From Chara braunii (taxonomy: Eukaryota; Streptophyta; Charophyceae; Charales; Characeae): a stretch of DNA of 30,534 bases. The stretch lies in contig BFEA01000049.1 in NCBI GenBank assembly GCA_003427395.1, forward strand, positions 4,092,620 through 4,123,153, given 5' to 3'. Below the pieces are notes generated by a model. The model saw nothing but the letters and a program-made list of their open reading frames with translations, did no database searches and had not been told where the DNA came from. This document shows positions 10,929 through 20,765 of this stretch, piece after piece (the first letter of the stretch is position 1; each line of letters starts with the position of its first letter). The translations under genes and the position numbers were made by a program.

Positions 10929-11386
10929 AATGTGCTGTACTGGTAGCCACCTCCCCAGACCGCGGTTCTAGGAAGGCCTCTATAGTAGTTCGGTGGGCTC
11001 TAATCCATGCTAGGCTGAAGAACTACGAGTCCATAGTTCCTTCGGTGGTCCATTTAGATAACTTGCCTCTGATTCTGATTCCTTGCCATCTGTATTGTGC
11101 ATATTGAAGAAGTTGGTTTTTGAACTGTTGGATGGTAGCAATATGGCCATCCGAGTTGTCATGGTTAACCAGGTCATGAAGTTGTCTGTAAACATTCAAT
11201 TCTTGCTGGTGACGTGTGCTTGCTACTAATTTAGAAAAGTCTTTACTTTTTTTGGCAAAAAAAAACAGCCCATTTGTGAACCACGTTATTGTTGAGTTAA
11301 ACTCGCCTTTCAGTGCTTGCCAGCAGACCCAGACATCCTTAAGGAAAGTCTGGAAGTTTTGGTTTTTGAGTAAGGAGACATTCAGT

Positions 11387-12255
11387 TTATAGTATCCTGG
11401 TCCTTGGTCCGTTTTTTTTCCGGAACGAGAGGATTGCCCCGCATGTACAATGGTCGAGACCTGGGTGGGGACTTTGTGGTAAGACTACCGCATATTGCAG
11501 AGCATTTTGGATCTCTTGTGAGATAAGTGTCAGGTCAATGCGAGATTTTGAATGTCTGGCCGGGTCATTTGTGCGAATACATGTGTAAGATCGGTTCGTT
11601 GGGTGGAGGAGCTGGAACGCATCCACCAGTGCCAGGGCAGTGCAGAAATCTGTTATTGTGTGCTCATCCTCCTCCACTTGATGTGGGTAGGATGCCCGGG
11701 GATTCCACCGGTCAAGCCATCTATCGGGGGCTGTGTTGAAGTCCCCTGCCATAATCAGGGGTATTCCAGGCGGGACAAGGGAGGCCAGGTGCTAAAAAAA
11801 GCTCTTCCTCTCTGCTGCCGAATTGGGCACATACATGCTAAAAATGCAGATCAATTCCAATTCCAGCATCCCCAAGACTGAGACCCAGCGTCCATTTTCC
11901 TCATCCGCGGCCCAGTTTATCAATTCAAATCTCGACTCCGGCGGGATCCAAATTGCAACCCCCGCCGATGCTGATGCAGGTGCATGGGCCTTGTACACTT
12001 GGTAGGGCCAGGCCAATTTATGAGCTCGGTGGTGTTCCAGATTATCCATAAGGTGGGTCTCTTGAATGCAGACCGCGTCTGGCCATCTCCTCCCCCCACT
12101 CCACGTAACTGGTCCCATATTGCGTGTCGTTTCTCAGGGTTGTAGGAGGCCAGTCCATTCACATTCAGTGATCTCAGGTCCAAGTCTGCATTTTTTAGAC
12201 CATTTGTCCATTTTATGTTTCTGTAGTATAGGGCTTCGAGTTCGTCCGTAGGCAA
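11387..12255 (-). pseudogene. ORF2 endonuclease (APE-like) domain
   Basis: The domain opens with LRSLNVNGL (the usual N-terminal Asn motif), then PDAVCIQETHL (metal-binding Glu), GVAIWIPP, an MYVPNSA strand, MAGDFNTAPD (catalytic Asp/Asn) and SRIDLTLIS, and closes with LDHCTCG in place of the usual SDH box. The catalytic residues are mostly recognisable, but the final Ser is changed to Leu. A frameshift in a G run separates the first ~50 residues from the rest, and a TAG at 11794-11792 interrupts the stretch just before MAGDFN. The reading then continues in the same frame. Confidence 0.88.
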
Positions 12256-12275
12256 TTCTGCAAAGTTTACCTCTC

Positions 12276-12295
12276 TTTTTTTTTTTTTTTTTTTT
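12276..12295 (-). repeat. A20 run between ORF1 stop and ORF2
   Basis: Twenty T residues on the plus strand read as A20 directly after the ORF1 TAA (GTATAAAAA...) and before the first recognisable ORF2 codons. It forms the inter-ORF spacer and interrupts the frame between ORF1 and ORF2. Confidence 0.9.
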
Positions 12296-12929
12296 ATACG
12301 ATGTGCCAGTCCCTGCTAGACCAGTCTACTATGCAAAGGGGTCCGTATCTTAGCACTCTTGATAAGGATGTTTGTACGTCCTCCTTTGCCCAAAAGGGGT
12401 TGGCCTTTACCTTGTGTAGCTGCAGATCCATTAAGACTAGATCAGAGTCCTTGTCTTCCTCAAAAAGGATGTACAGATCTGTGTCTGCCATACGTATCAG
12501 GCCATCGAACTGGGCGGAGGTTGCTTTGGCCCCTATTGGAAAATGTTTACTTATAAAAGACCGCACTTTTCCGTTGAAGTCCTTATCTCTTAAAGACTAA
12601 AGAGACCACATGTTGTAAAAGGGCATTCCCATTATCGTGACCCCTCCTTCTATCGGGGAGAGGCCAATTTCCATTCTGTCCCCCTCCCTTCTCAACGGGA
12701 TGGCTATTACCCCCTCCTTTTGGATGAGCGGTTTTTTGTATTGCCCTTTTTCTACCAAGTTTCTCATCTTGTCTTGTCTCCAAGGTTCCTTTGATGGTTC
12801 CTTTCTTTCCTTTTGTGAATCTGCAGCTGTACTCTGCTCGGGTTTGTTTTGTTTCCCTTCCTCCTCTTCCGGTTCCTCCTCTCGTGTCCCTGTGTCTTTC
12901 CTCACTCCCAAGTCTTCAGACTCTTTCTC

Positions 12930-13605
12930 AGCAGCCGGAGGGCAGAAATGCAGGTGAGCGATGTGTCTGACACGCTGGAAGATTTCCGACCACGAGGTGT
13001 GCGGGGGGGGACCAATGTCCAGGGTTTTTCTCAAGGTTGGGCTGTTGACCAACATGTTGAAGCACTGTACATAAAAGCGGTCCCAGAATTCAGGGGGTGA
13101 CTCTGTGTACAGGGCCTGAAGCCCTACGATAAGCCAGTTCGCTATTGCTTGCAGCTTCTGTTCAGTGTTCATGTCCGCAGGCGGAGCTTGGTCCTCGGAT
13201 CCATTTTCGTCGTGGTCTTTTTCCTTCATCTCGACATCCGGTGGGGGGAGGGAGGGAGGCAGGGGGTTCTTCGATCTCCATGGGTTGGGGACCGAAGGCG
13301 TCGCTGAAGTGGTCTTTTGAGTATGTACTTGTGATCTCAGTCTGGGCCTGCGTGGGGGGGGTTAAGGTCTTCTTTTGCGGTACTTGAAAGTGGGCCGCGG
13401 AGACCCTGTACAGGCGCTGGAGGATGTCCTCCCACGAGGTATGAGCTGGAAGGCCTTTTTCTAGTATGCCCTTGATGGAGGGGCTGCTCTCCAATGCTGC
13501 TACCAATTGTCGTTGTGCCCGTTGTTAGAAATAGTGTGATGCCCCTTCATGCTTTTGGTGCAGCCCCCTCATGACCCATTCTGCTATTTTCAAGACTGTG
13601 GTCTG
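12930..13605 (-). repeat. internally duplicated ~75-residue module in LINE ORF1
   Basis: Module 1 (about 13605-13380) and module 2 (about 13155-12930) align along their length: IAEWVMRGL with IANWLIVGL; LESSPSIKGILEKGLPAHTSW with LVNSPTLRKTLDIGPPPHTSW (differing in several positions); EDILQRLYRVSAAHFQVP with SEIFQRVRHIAHLHFCPP. The pattern is I A x W, then G L, S P, HTSW, I x QR and HF xx P. Divergence between the copies means the duplication is old and was probably present in the active element. I do not recognise this domain. Confidence 0.7.
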
Positions 13606-13689
13606 CGAGTCCCCTTGAGCCAGGAAGGCCACTGGGTTGCTGGGTCCTTTTTGGCCCGGCTGCCAAATTTCGTCATAGGGATCTGCAGT

Positions 13690-13930
13690 TCCGTTTTGAG
13701 TTTGCTGTGTCACTGCATTTCCCAGACTGTCCCCTGAGGTCATTTCCGTAGTCTGCCCTTGCTGTGGGGGTCGCGGGCCAATCCCCTCGCTGCTGTGTGT
13801 GAGGTTTTTTGTTGCTCCCTTTGAGTTTGTTGTGTCACTGCATTCCCAGGACTGTCCCGTTGTCTGCCCTTGCTGTGGGGGTCGCGGGCCAGTCCCCTCG
13901 CTGCTGTGTGTGAGGGTTTTTTATTGCTCA
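13690..13930 (-). repeat. ~110-bp tandem duplication in the ORF1 linker
   Basis: The plus-strand words TGCCCTTGCTGTGGGGGTCG and CCCCTCGCTGCTGTGTGTGAGG appear at ~13754-13804 and again at ~13865-13914. Both are preceded by TTTGAGTTTG(C/T)TGTGTCACTG (13697- and 13822-). In the protein frame this repeats HTAARGLARDPHSKGR and GNAVTQQTQ. Near identity of the two units points to a recent duplication. Confidence 0.85.
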
Positions 13931-15522
13931 TTTGCTGATGCTGATCTCCCTTATCCTGCTCTCCTTCGGCATCCCCCTTCCCATCGGCTAACATAGCGAA
14001 TTTGTTTTGTTCCTCCCTTAATTTGGTTTCTCCGGACTGTTCTGCAGCTTTATTTTTTCTTTGGGGGGGCCCTTGCAGGACCCCTTGCCCCGACCGTGCT
14101 GCCTGATCCAGGTAGGCTGTCGGGTCTGGGCCCAGGGCCCCCTTTCTCTCTTTGGTCTTAGTTGCTGATGGGGAGGCATCCTGTTGCTGAGGTGTGACCT
14201 GGCCCGGGGGAGGGTCTGATAAATGCACGTGCTTTTCCACAGTTTTGGGGGGGGTCCATGTGGCCATTGGTTTTGTTTTCCAGTTTGGATCGCCTTGTTT
14301 ATCCCATACCCATCCTGCCGTCTTGCCATCCTCTCCTTCCTTATCTATATACACCCATCCTTCGTGCCCCGGATCAACCGTTCTCCAGTGTGTGTTATGG
14401 AAGGGGTCCCTGATTAGCCTGCCTGTGGCCCCTGCTTGGTTGATCGGGTGGTGAGGGCAGGCTGGGTCAGTGTACAGGTGGCCATAGGCCTGACACTTGA
14501 AGCACCACGGTCTGAGCTTGTGGGCCGTGTGTACTCCTTTTCACCCACACGGAAGGGGATGATGTCGTCAATGGAGAAGGGCTGCCCATCCGGAAGACTA
14601 AGTGCCAACATTAGATAATCATCACGTCATGCCACGTGTGGGGGGAGAGGGTCTATGAAGTCCACAATGTCATACTTCTCCCCCAGATCCTGCACGAAAA
14701 CAACCTGGATCTCAACGGGAATGTGGCGGAATTCGACCCAGAAATGCTCTGCCATCATCTGTTCCCTCGTTTCCTCTAGTCTTTGTTGCCTAGGTGGGGA
14801 CTAGGGATATATTCGCACTTCGGATCTTTCGCATCGAATTGCTCGCCACCATCCATGACTTTTTTGTCCGCCTCGTGTCGGTAGATGACTGTGATGGTGG
14901 AAACAGATAATGGCTGAAGAAGAAAGAGGTCATGGGCCTCCTCCACGTTTCCTTTGAGGGTTGTCAGACAACTCCGGATCCAGCTCACTTTATCATTTGT
15001 GGATTTGAAGGCCGCGTCATCATGGAAAACCCAGTTACTAGCGCACGTACAAGTCATTCCTTACGCTCACATTTTCTGTAGGCAGTGCTTTGACTAAAGC
15101 CAACCTTCCTTTTTGATTGACGACCTTAGTTTCCGACGGGGAGAGTAGGCGTGACAGAAAGAAGGCGCTGGCTGAGGAGAGGTTGTCGAGTGGAATCTTC
15201 CACTCCGAACCCTCCTCTTCTATTGTAGGTCTCTTAATCGTAATTGTTTCCACGGCGCGAGGCTTGCAAAGGCGGGTAGCCGATGAGGATTGTGAATTCA
15301 AGGAGCTGGGCTGTGTAGCCTATGCGACATTTTGCATTTCCCGGACTATGTCCGCTGCTGACGGATCGCCCTTTCCTTGATTATTTCGTTCTTCCAGTCC
15401 TCGGGAGTTGCCGTTTGTTGCCAATCTTCGTTCGGCGTGCTGCCGCATGGCCCCGTGGTACATGAGGTGGTGGGCAACTTTTTCTTTTTTTCTCTTTGCC
15501 CTTTTGTTGTTTGCCCAGCCAT

Positions 15523-15918
15523 AATTTCTTTTGTTAATTAGTATTATTCCCGGCGCTGTTCTTTTCCTTCTTTTCCTTCCCTTCCTTTTCTTCCTCTGGC
15601 CTCTCCCCTTTTTTTATTTGATATTTCAGAAGGGTCCCTCCCCTCTCTTTTCCTTCTCTTCCCTTTCTGTTCTCTTGCTGCCTCTTCCTTCTCGCGTCCT
15701 CGTGCGCCGGTATCCCGACCTTCTTGAGCTGGATCAGCCTTTCCCCGTGTACCCTTTCTTCGAAAACTATGGTAGGCCTGGGATATGTGCTTCTCGCTCC
15801 GCCCCTATTCCCTTCCCGCCTCTTTCCTTCTCACGTCCTTGTGCCCCGATTCTCCACTCTGCATGAGTCTTCCTCGATGGAGGTGCGAAAAAAAAAAAAA
15901 AAAAAAAACAAAAAAAAA
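15523..15918 (-). other. probable LINE 5' untranslated region and an A-rich run
   Basis: On the plus strand this is strongly pyrimidine-rich, so purine-rich in the LINE sense direction, and has no coding frame. Two related words, TCTTCCTTCTCGCGTCCTCGTGC and TCTTTCCTTCTCACGTCCTTGTGC, recur ~150 bp apart. It ends in A20-C-A9 (15889-15918) on the plus strand. That run could mark the insertion boundary, or the tail of a separate plus-strand insertion. Confidence 0.4.
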
Positions 15919-17368
15919 CGCTCTTCCGTAATTAGCTATTGCTTGTTGTTGTCGTGTCCACCGGGCGATGGAAAGGTCTCACCTCGTATACGTTCTTCTC
16001 CAACTGCTGTCACCCCTCCACCGGAGTAGAAAGCACTTCTCCGGGGCCCCTTGAGGGGTGAGATCGCAGTTCTTCAGCTTGTTGGCAATGCTCTCCCGTT
16101 CCATACACCCTGGGCCGTTTTCTCCCTTGGATTGTTGATCGCTCGACCGCCTTCCTCTGGTTAGATGCGGGGGTCACTCCATCCCTTTCCTCCTTGTGTG
16201 GTGATGGTCCCCGCGGCAGTTCCGGTCCCCTGTTCTGCCCTACTTGCACTTTTCTCCTTGCGTCGTCTTCTCTTGTTGCCTCTTTACGCCCTCTACCACT
16301 TTCGTGTGAGTTAGCATGAAGGACGTGCGACGGATGTGTTATCACTCCCCTTCCACTATCCACTTCCTCCACCGCTATTCACTCCTTCACCTGCAAAACC
16401 CCCACTATCGATGACGCGTTCCCCTCTTTCCTTCTCCGACGATGATGAGGCGTCTCGCACTCCTCGTTAACGTCTAACTTCTCCCCCGCAATTCCCCAAA
16501 ATCAATGACGCGTTCCCCCTCTTGCGATGGTGAGGACCGCGCAGGGTTGCTGAGTCACCCTTCATTGACCCTTCGTTGACCCACACGTGTCTCTCAGCGT
16601 CCCGGGCAGTGGTCAGGTCCGCGCTTCCCTACTACGAGCATGTCGCAGCGTCGGTGCGAGGCGGCGGTCGTCCACCCCTCTCCCTCCTGCTTTTGGTAAG
16701 CATTTTCGACCGGTACTACCTGGATGATTCACTGAACAATCGAATGAGCATACCCAGTTCTGGATTGTGGATGGAGGAGGTCCTAATATGAAATGTTGAA
16801 AAACTGCAACTCTAGATACAGGGATGATCGAGGAACACATGATCATGAGCTCCGCTCCCACCCTAAGCAGGACTGGCTGTGAAGGGACGAAATCTTGCCT
16901 GGAACTGGCCACGGCATCCTCCCTTGAGGAGTACAGGTTTGGAAAAAGGTCGGGTATACACATGCGCACAACTGTCACAACATGAGTAGAACTGTTTTTA
17001 GAAAAAAAACGAATATAGAAAACGAATCAAACCGTTCTGATGCTGTGGCCACGAAAAGCGCCAGAACCTGGTTATGATATCTTTTCGAATGATAACAAGG
17101 AACTAATTACAGCCTATTGTTTCACTTTCCCCCCCATCCTAGAAACCGACTTCCTCGTTTTTCCCACTCTATTATTCCACTTCATCACTACATCAATAGG
17201 TCCCCTCTCCACCCCCCTGAAAAAGGCAGCTCTGAGACACATGCTGGCGACAAAAGGAATAAATGAAATCTGCATTTCTAGAACTGCGGCACCCCTAATC
17301 GTAGTGAGGAGCGAAGCAATGGCAAGAGTTTGCAACCTAAAAGGAGGGAGACTCATGTTTTGGGGCAT

Positions 17369-17370
<2 letters not shown>
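15919..17370. other. no recognised gene
   Basis: A 120-residue minus-strand open frame (16372-16010) is hydrophilic and low in complexity and matches nothing I know. A short direct repeat, AT(C/T)GATGACGCGTTCCCC and ATCAATGACGCGTTCCCC, occurs at 16404 and 16501. Open frames at 17040-17408 run into the homopolymer that follows and are not credible genes. Confidence 0.4.
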
Positions 17371-17371
<1 letters not shown>

Positions 17372-17413
<42 letters not shown>

Positions 17414-17414
17414 A
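17372..17414. repeat. T35 A8 homopolymer run
   Basis: Thirty-five T residues followed directly by eight A residues. It could be the tail of a minus-strand retro-insertion lying to the right, but no element body or target duplication was recognised there. Confidence 0.9.
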
Positions 17415-17477
17415 CAAATGCTCCAGTCTATTTGTGGGGAGCAGCACGTGCTGGGAACCGGGCCCAGCGTCCCATAT

Positions 17478-18290
17478 CGAATTGCACAGATCATTGAGAA
17501 CATTTGAAATCATTTAGGATACCGGGGCCATTACCCGACTTCGACTGAGATCACTCTGTGAATATCTAATGACACATGCAATAGGCTGCCACAGACGTCC
17601 TACGAATGCTCACAACCCTCAGGATCCCTAACAAGCCCTTCTAAGACTTTCCAACACAGTCTTACTCCCTGCTGAGCTATTCCAGGCCTCACGCCCCCAC
17701 CCTGCTGGGTGACAGGGCAACACAACTCACCCAAGCTCCGACCAGCGTCGTCCCAGCAGCAAACCTTGGCTGTCCCTTGGGATGCCCACCCCAAAGCATC
17801 CCCAGATCTCTCTACCAGGCCTCACGCTCCTGCATCAGCAGGTTACAGGGCAACACCCTAGCACCAGCCAGCGTCGTTCTGGCATCGAACAACTGCAGAT
17901 CACTGAGTATAACCATTTCAAAACCGCCTAGGATGGGTTGCTAAGAATCCCTAGAGTCCTAAGACATTCATAAGAACCACCGACAAATCAGATAGGTGAA
18001 AACTATTCAATCCACCTACGACCACCACCAGCATGGCTGTTTTCCGCACGAACCGAAGCTCTTCCAGGCCTCATGCTCCCATCAGGTTAGGTTACAGAGT
18101 TGCACCACCTTGCTCCAGCACCGGCCAGCATTGCTCCAGTTACGACCCCCAATGACCACTGAGACTGCCCCCGCACACAGCCCCCCAGAGCTCTCTACCA
18201 GGCCTCACGCCCCCACTAAAGCTAGGTCACAGAGTTGCGCCACCTGGCTCCGGCTCCGGCCAGCGTTGCTCGAGCATTAGTCTTCGAGGG
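17478..18290. repeat. two-copy ~400-bp tandem repeat with ~130-bp internal repeat
   Basis: The anchor CAGATCA(T/C)TGAG recurs at ~17488 and ~17895. Within each copy, two diverged subunits start with CCAGGCCTCA(C/T)GC(C/T) at 17682, 17815, 18064 and 18198 and contain GACAGGGCAACAC/CACAGAGTTGCGC and CCAGC(G/A)T(C/T)G words. Subunits 1 and 3 follow TTCCAGG while 2 and 4 follow TCTACCAGG, so the duplication took both subunits together. Confidence 0.75.
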
Positions 18291-18825
18291 CCACCAAATT
18301 TTCAACCACCCTTCGCAGGATCACAGATGACTTGCCAGATAGCACCTATTCCTACAACCTCCTCGAGTGACAAACCAAATGAAAAAAAAATAGTAAACAA
18401 GATGATAGACTTATTCAAGAAAGATCGCCCCTCCTCCCCCTCCCCCTCCCCCCTCAGCCCTACACTGCCGCCGCCGAGGTGAGTCACCCACTCTCCCTCG
18501 GCCCCAATATCGGACCAACCCTCTACCCCTCTTTCCACAGGAGCACGCAGTTCCCACCTAAAGCATGCCCCCCCGGCCCCCTGCCCATTACTGCCTCCGT
18601 AGGGACTGATAGTGACCCACGCACCAGCCCCTGCCCTAGAATAGGGCAACCCCCTACTCCGCCCCTACCTTCTTTGAAACATTCACCCCCCACCTTGTGA
18701 AGCCCCTGCAAGATAGAGATCCCCCCAACCCCTTCCTACCGTTTAACCTTTCGGGAACGATTCAATCGGAAATTTCTGATAGTCATGATGAAGAGAGGTA
18801 GATAAGTTTTTTTATTTTTTTTATT
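18291..18825. other. no recognised gene; C-rich tract
   Basis: A polypyrimidine tract ending in CAG (18427-18458) is followed 21 nt later by GAGGTGAGT. This looks like an acceptor-donor pair but has no supporting coding frame. Otherwise unremarkable. Confidence 0.4.
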
Positions 18826-19520
18826 TTGTTGATGACGACGAACAACACCCCAAAAATGATGATGATGAGGATGATGGTGACGACCAACTCACCTGCTGAT
18901 ATGAACGGCAAACAAAGCCTTGAAGAGCAAACATCTAATGATGACAAACTGATGATGATGATAATGATGATGATGGTAGTGATGAAAATGAAACAAAATG
19001 ATGTTGCTGATCATACTAAAGAGCAACACCTATGATTACAAAAAGATGATGATAATGATGATGATGATCATAATGATGATGATGATGATGATGTCGGTGA
19101 TGATGATGATGATGATGATGCACCGCGCCCTGTGATGACAACATGATAATGATGGTGTCGATGACAAACACCTTTGATGATAACCTAATAATGATGATGA
19201 TGATAGAGATGAGCAGCGCCCTATGACGACGAACTTCGCCAACCGCGGTTTATGATGGTGAAATATTGATGATGGTAATACACCGATGAGTAACGATTCG
19301 CAACCCTGATGAACGACTCCTTGACAATGATACTAGTGCCAACCAGGAGTAAAGACCTACACCTTGATGATGATAACGAGCAGTGTCCTAATGATGATGA
19401 TGGTGATGACGAACCATTACCGTGATGATGATGTTGAATCACACCCTGTTGATGATGATGATGATGATGATGATGGTGATGACGAGCAGCACCCTGATGA
19501 TGATGACGAATTGCGCCGCT
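18826..19520. repeat. GAT/ATG-rich complex minisatellite
   Basis: Runs of GAT trinucleotides are broken at irregular intervals by related words such as GACGAACAACACCCC (18834), GAGCAACACC (19021), GCACCGCGCCCTG (19119), GAGCAGCGCCCTATG (19209), GAGCAGTGTCCTAATG (19378), AATCACACCCTGTTG (19438) and GAGCAGCACCCTGATG (19485). Read on the plus strand, the best-preserved part gives aspartate runs separated by DDEQHP. Poly-His or poly-Ser frames on the minus strand are by-products of the repeat. Confidence 0.8.
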
Positions 19521-20390
19521 ACCTGCTTCCGTGTCTTTAACCGTTAAGCTCAAAAGAACGCTTGAACTGCAGGAGACTGGCTGTGATCTTTTTACTTGTC
19601 TATTTAAACCACCAATACTTGGTCCAACTATCATCTGCTGAAAAAAATAGAGTACAGACGTCTGTAGTCGGATGAATTTAGACACTTGGATGCTTCTCTA
19701 GTGACCCGCACGATTCCTAAAATTGTGGCTTGTATACGGTCATGACCTTAGGAAGTACTGGTGGTTTAAAAACTCTCTCAATTGTATACAATATTAACAA
19801 TACCATGTTTCTTTGAGAAACTCTGCTCATTTCATCCCAACACTCCCTAATCTATATTTATACTAGTATACTCTTTATTAAAGGATAACCCGGGTCTCGC
19901 ATGACGGTCCCACGTGAGACCTCGCCGCAGTGTTGGGACGAGGGCGCATGTACTGGATAGGAGTAGAAGGTGGAACGTGTCAGATCTAGGCTGATGACAC
20001 AAAGCAACCAGACGCAGTGCACAAACACGAAGCACGAAGTCAAAAACCAAAGGAAACACCGATCGTCACATCATACCTTAAGCATATGGAAAACACCATG
20101 AATCTTAGACAGGATAAGAGATGGGTCAATGAGGATTGGGGAGAATGAAAGTGATGATGAGAAGAGAGAAGAGGAAGAAAGCATGATGACACCGAAAGGC
20201 ACGAACTCTATATTAAATAAATTGAACAGTGATGGCATAGAGCCCTCTGGCGGCATCCATACGCCGCGTTTCAGCCGTCCGCCAGTGAAGGTCTCAGCCT
20301 TCCACTGCATAGGCCCACATCTCCCCCCAATTTTTTTTTTCCCGTCATGATGAGAGAAGGTTAACAACAGTTATGTTTTTCATCACCACT
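19521..20390. other. no recognised gene
   Basis: Minus-strand frames across 19847-20059 overlap in two phases and match nothing I can name. No RNA gene, transposon end or microsatellite was identified. Confidence 0.4.
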
Positions 20391-20765
20391 TCAGGACACC
20401 CTTCACCACTTCAAGATGCAGCCTGCCTAAACAGATGGTTTGCAGGGTCTTCGGAACGTTCACCACTTCGGGACCATTCAAGTCTGAAAATCCTGAATGA
20501 TCCTGAAGTGGTGAAAGCTCCGAAGACCCTGAAGTGGTAAAGGGTGGTTTTCATGGTCTTCGGACCTTTCACCACTTCAAGACCATTCAGGATTTTCAGA
20601 CTGCCAAAAACTCTCACTTGACCATTTTAGGACACCCTTCACCACTTCAGGATGTAGCCTGCCTAAACAGGTGGTTTTCAGGGTCTTCGGACCTTTCACC
20701 ACTTCAGGACCATTCAGGATTTTCAGACTGCGAAAAACTCTCACTTCAGAATTTTTATTCCTGAA
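20391..20765. repeat. ~236-bp tandem repeat enclosing a long foldback
   Basis: GGACACCCTTCACCACTTCA starts the units at 20394 and 20630, and the first ~65 bp are nearly identical between them. Inside the first unit, 20481-20533 is the reverse complement of 20551-20602 with about four mismatches, leaving a ~17-nt loop. The second unit holds only the right-arm version (20683-20734) and lacks the inverted arm. Words of the type CACCACTTCAGGACC recur throughout. Confidence 0.85.

Larger units (their letters stand above)
8008..12255 (-). pseudogene. LINE ORF2 polyprotein (endonuclease / reverse transcriptase), disrupted
   Basis: ORF2 nicks the target DNA and copies element RNA into the nick (target-primed reverse transcription). 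About 4.25 kb is close to the ~1,300-1,400 codons usual for L1 ORF2. From the N-terminus: endonuclease (12255-11387), linker (to ~10930), reverse transcriptase (10928-9585), thumb and connection (9610 to ~8900), and a Cys/His-bearing C-terminus (to ~8008). The RT block keeps one frame for 1.34 kb and is broken only by stop codons. Frameshifts elsewhere lie near 12110, 11385, 10955, 9620, 9260 and ~8300. In-frame stops at 11794, 11025, 10574, 10370, 10262, 9902 and 9863 inactivate it. Confidence 0.9.
8008..15522 (-). mobile_element. degenerate L1-type LINE retrotransposon
   Basis: This is a non-LTR retrotransposon read right to left, with ORF1 (15522 to 12294) followed by ORF2 (12255 to ~8008). 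The order of ORF1 with zinc knuckle, APE-type endonuclease, reverse transcriptase and C-terminal zf-RVT-like region is that of plant L1 elements. The element looks full length in domain content, but every ORF is broken by frameshifts and in-frame stops, so it cannot act on its own. The start given is the first plausible ORF1 ATG. A purine-rich (minus strand) 5' untranslated region probably extends to ~15888, where an A run begins. Neither target-site duplications nor a terminal poly(A) tract were found. Confidence 0.92.
12294..15522 (-). pseudogene. LINE ORF1 (gag-like RNA-binding protein), disrupted
   Basis: ORF1 proteins of L1-type elements bind element RNA. The likely start, ATG at 15522-15520, begins MAGQTTKGQREKKKK. 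The N-terminal part (15301-14776) has the composition of a plant DUF4283/gag-like region. A frame with FIDPLPPHVA then SLPDGQPFSIDD leads into a zinc knuckle at ~14505-14455, CFKCQAYGHLYTDPAC (CX2CX4HX6C, two longer than the usual last spacing). A long Pro/Gln/Lys-rich linker follows (14354-13740), then two copies of a ~75-residue module containing HTSW(E/S)(D/E)I(L/F)QR, then a C-terminal piece ending at the TAA before an A run. Frameshifts lie near the first third, at ~14540 and in G runs near 13245. In-frame stops are at 15322, 14629, 13527 and 12599. ORF1 is unusually long for such an element. Confidence 0.8.

Noticed and set aside
18427-18486. 21-nt microexon between polypyrimidine-CAG and GTGAGT
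   Set aside because: The splice-like signals are real words but no coding exons flank them, and the C-rich tract explains the acceptor.
19221-19685. His/Ser-rich minus-strand frame
   Set aside because: Produced by the GAT minisatellite read on the opposite strand.
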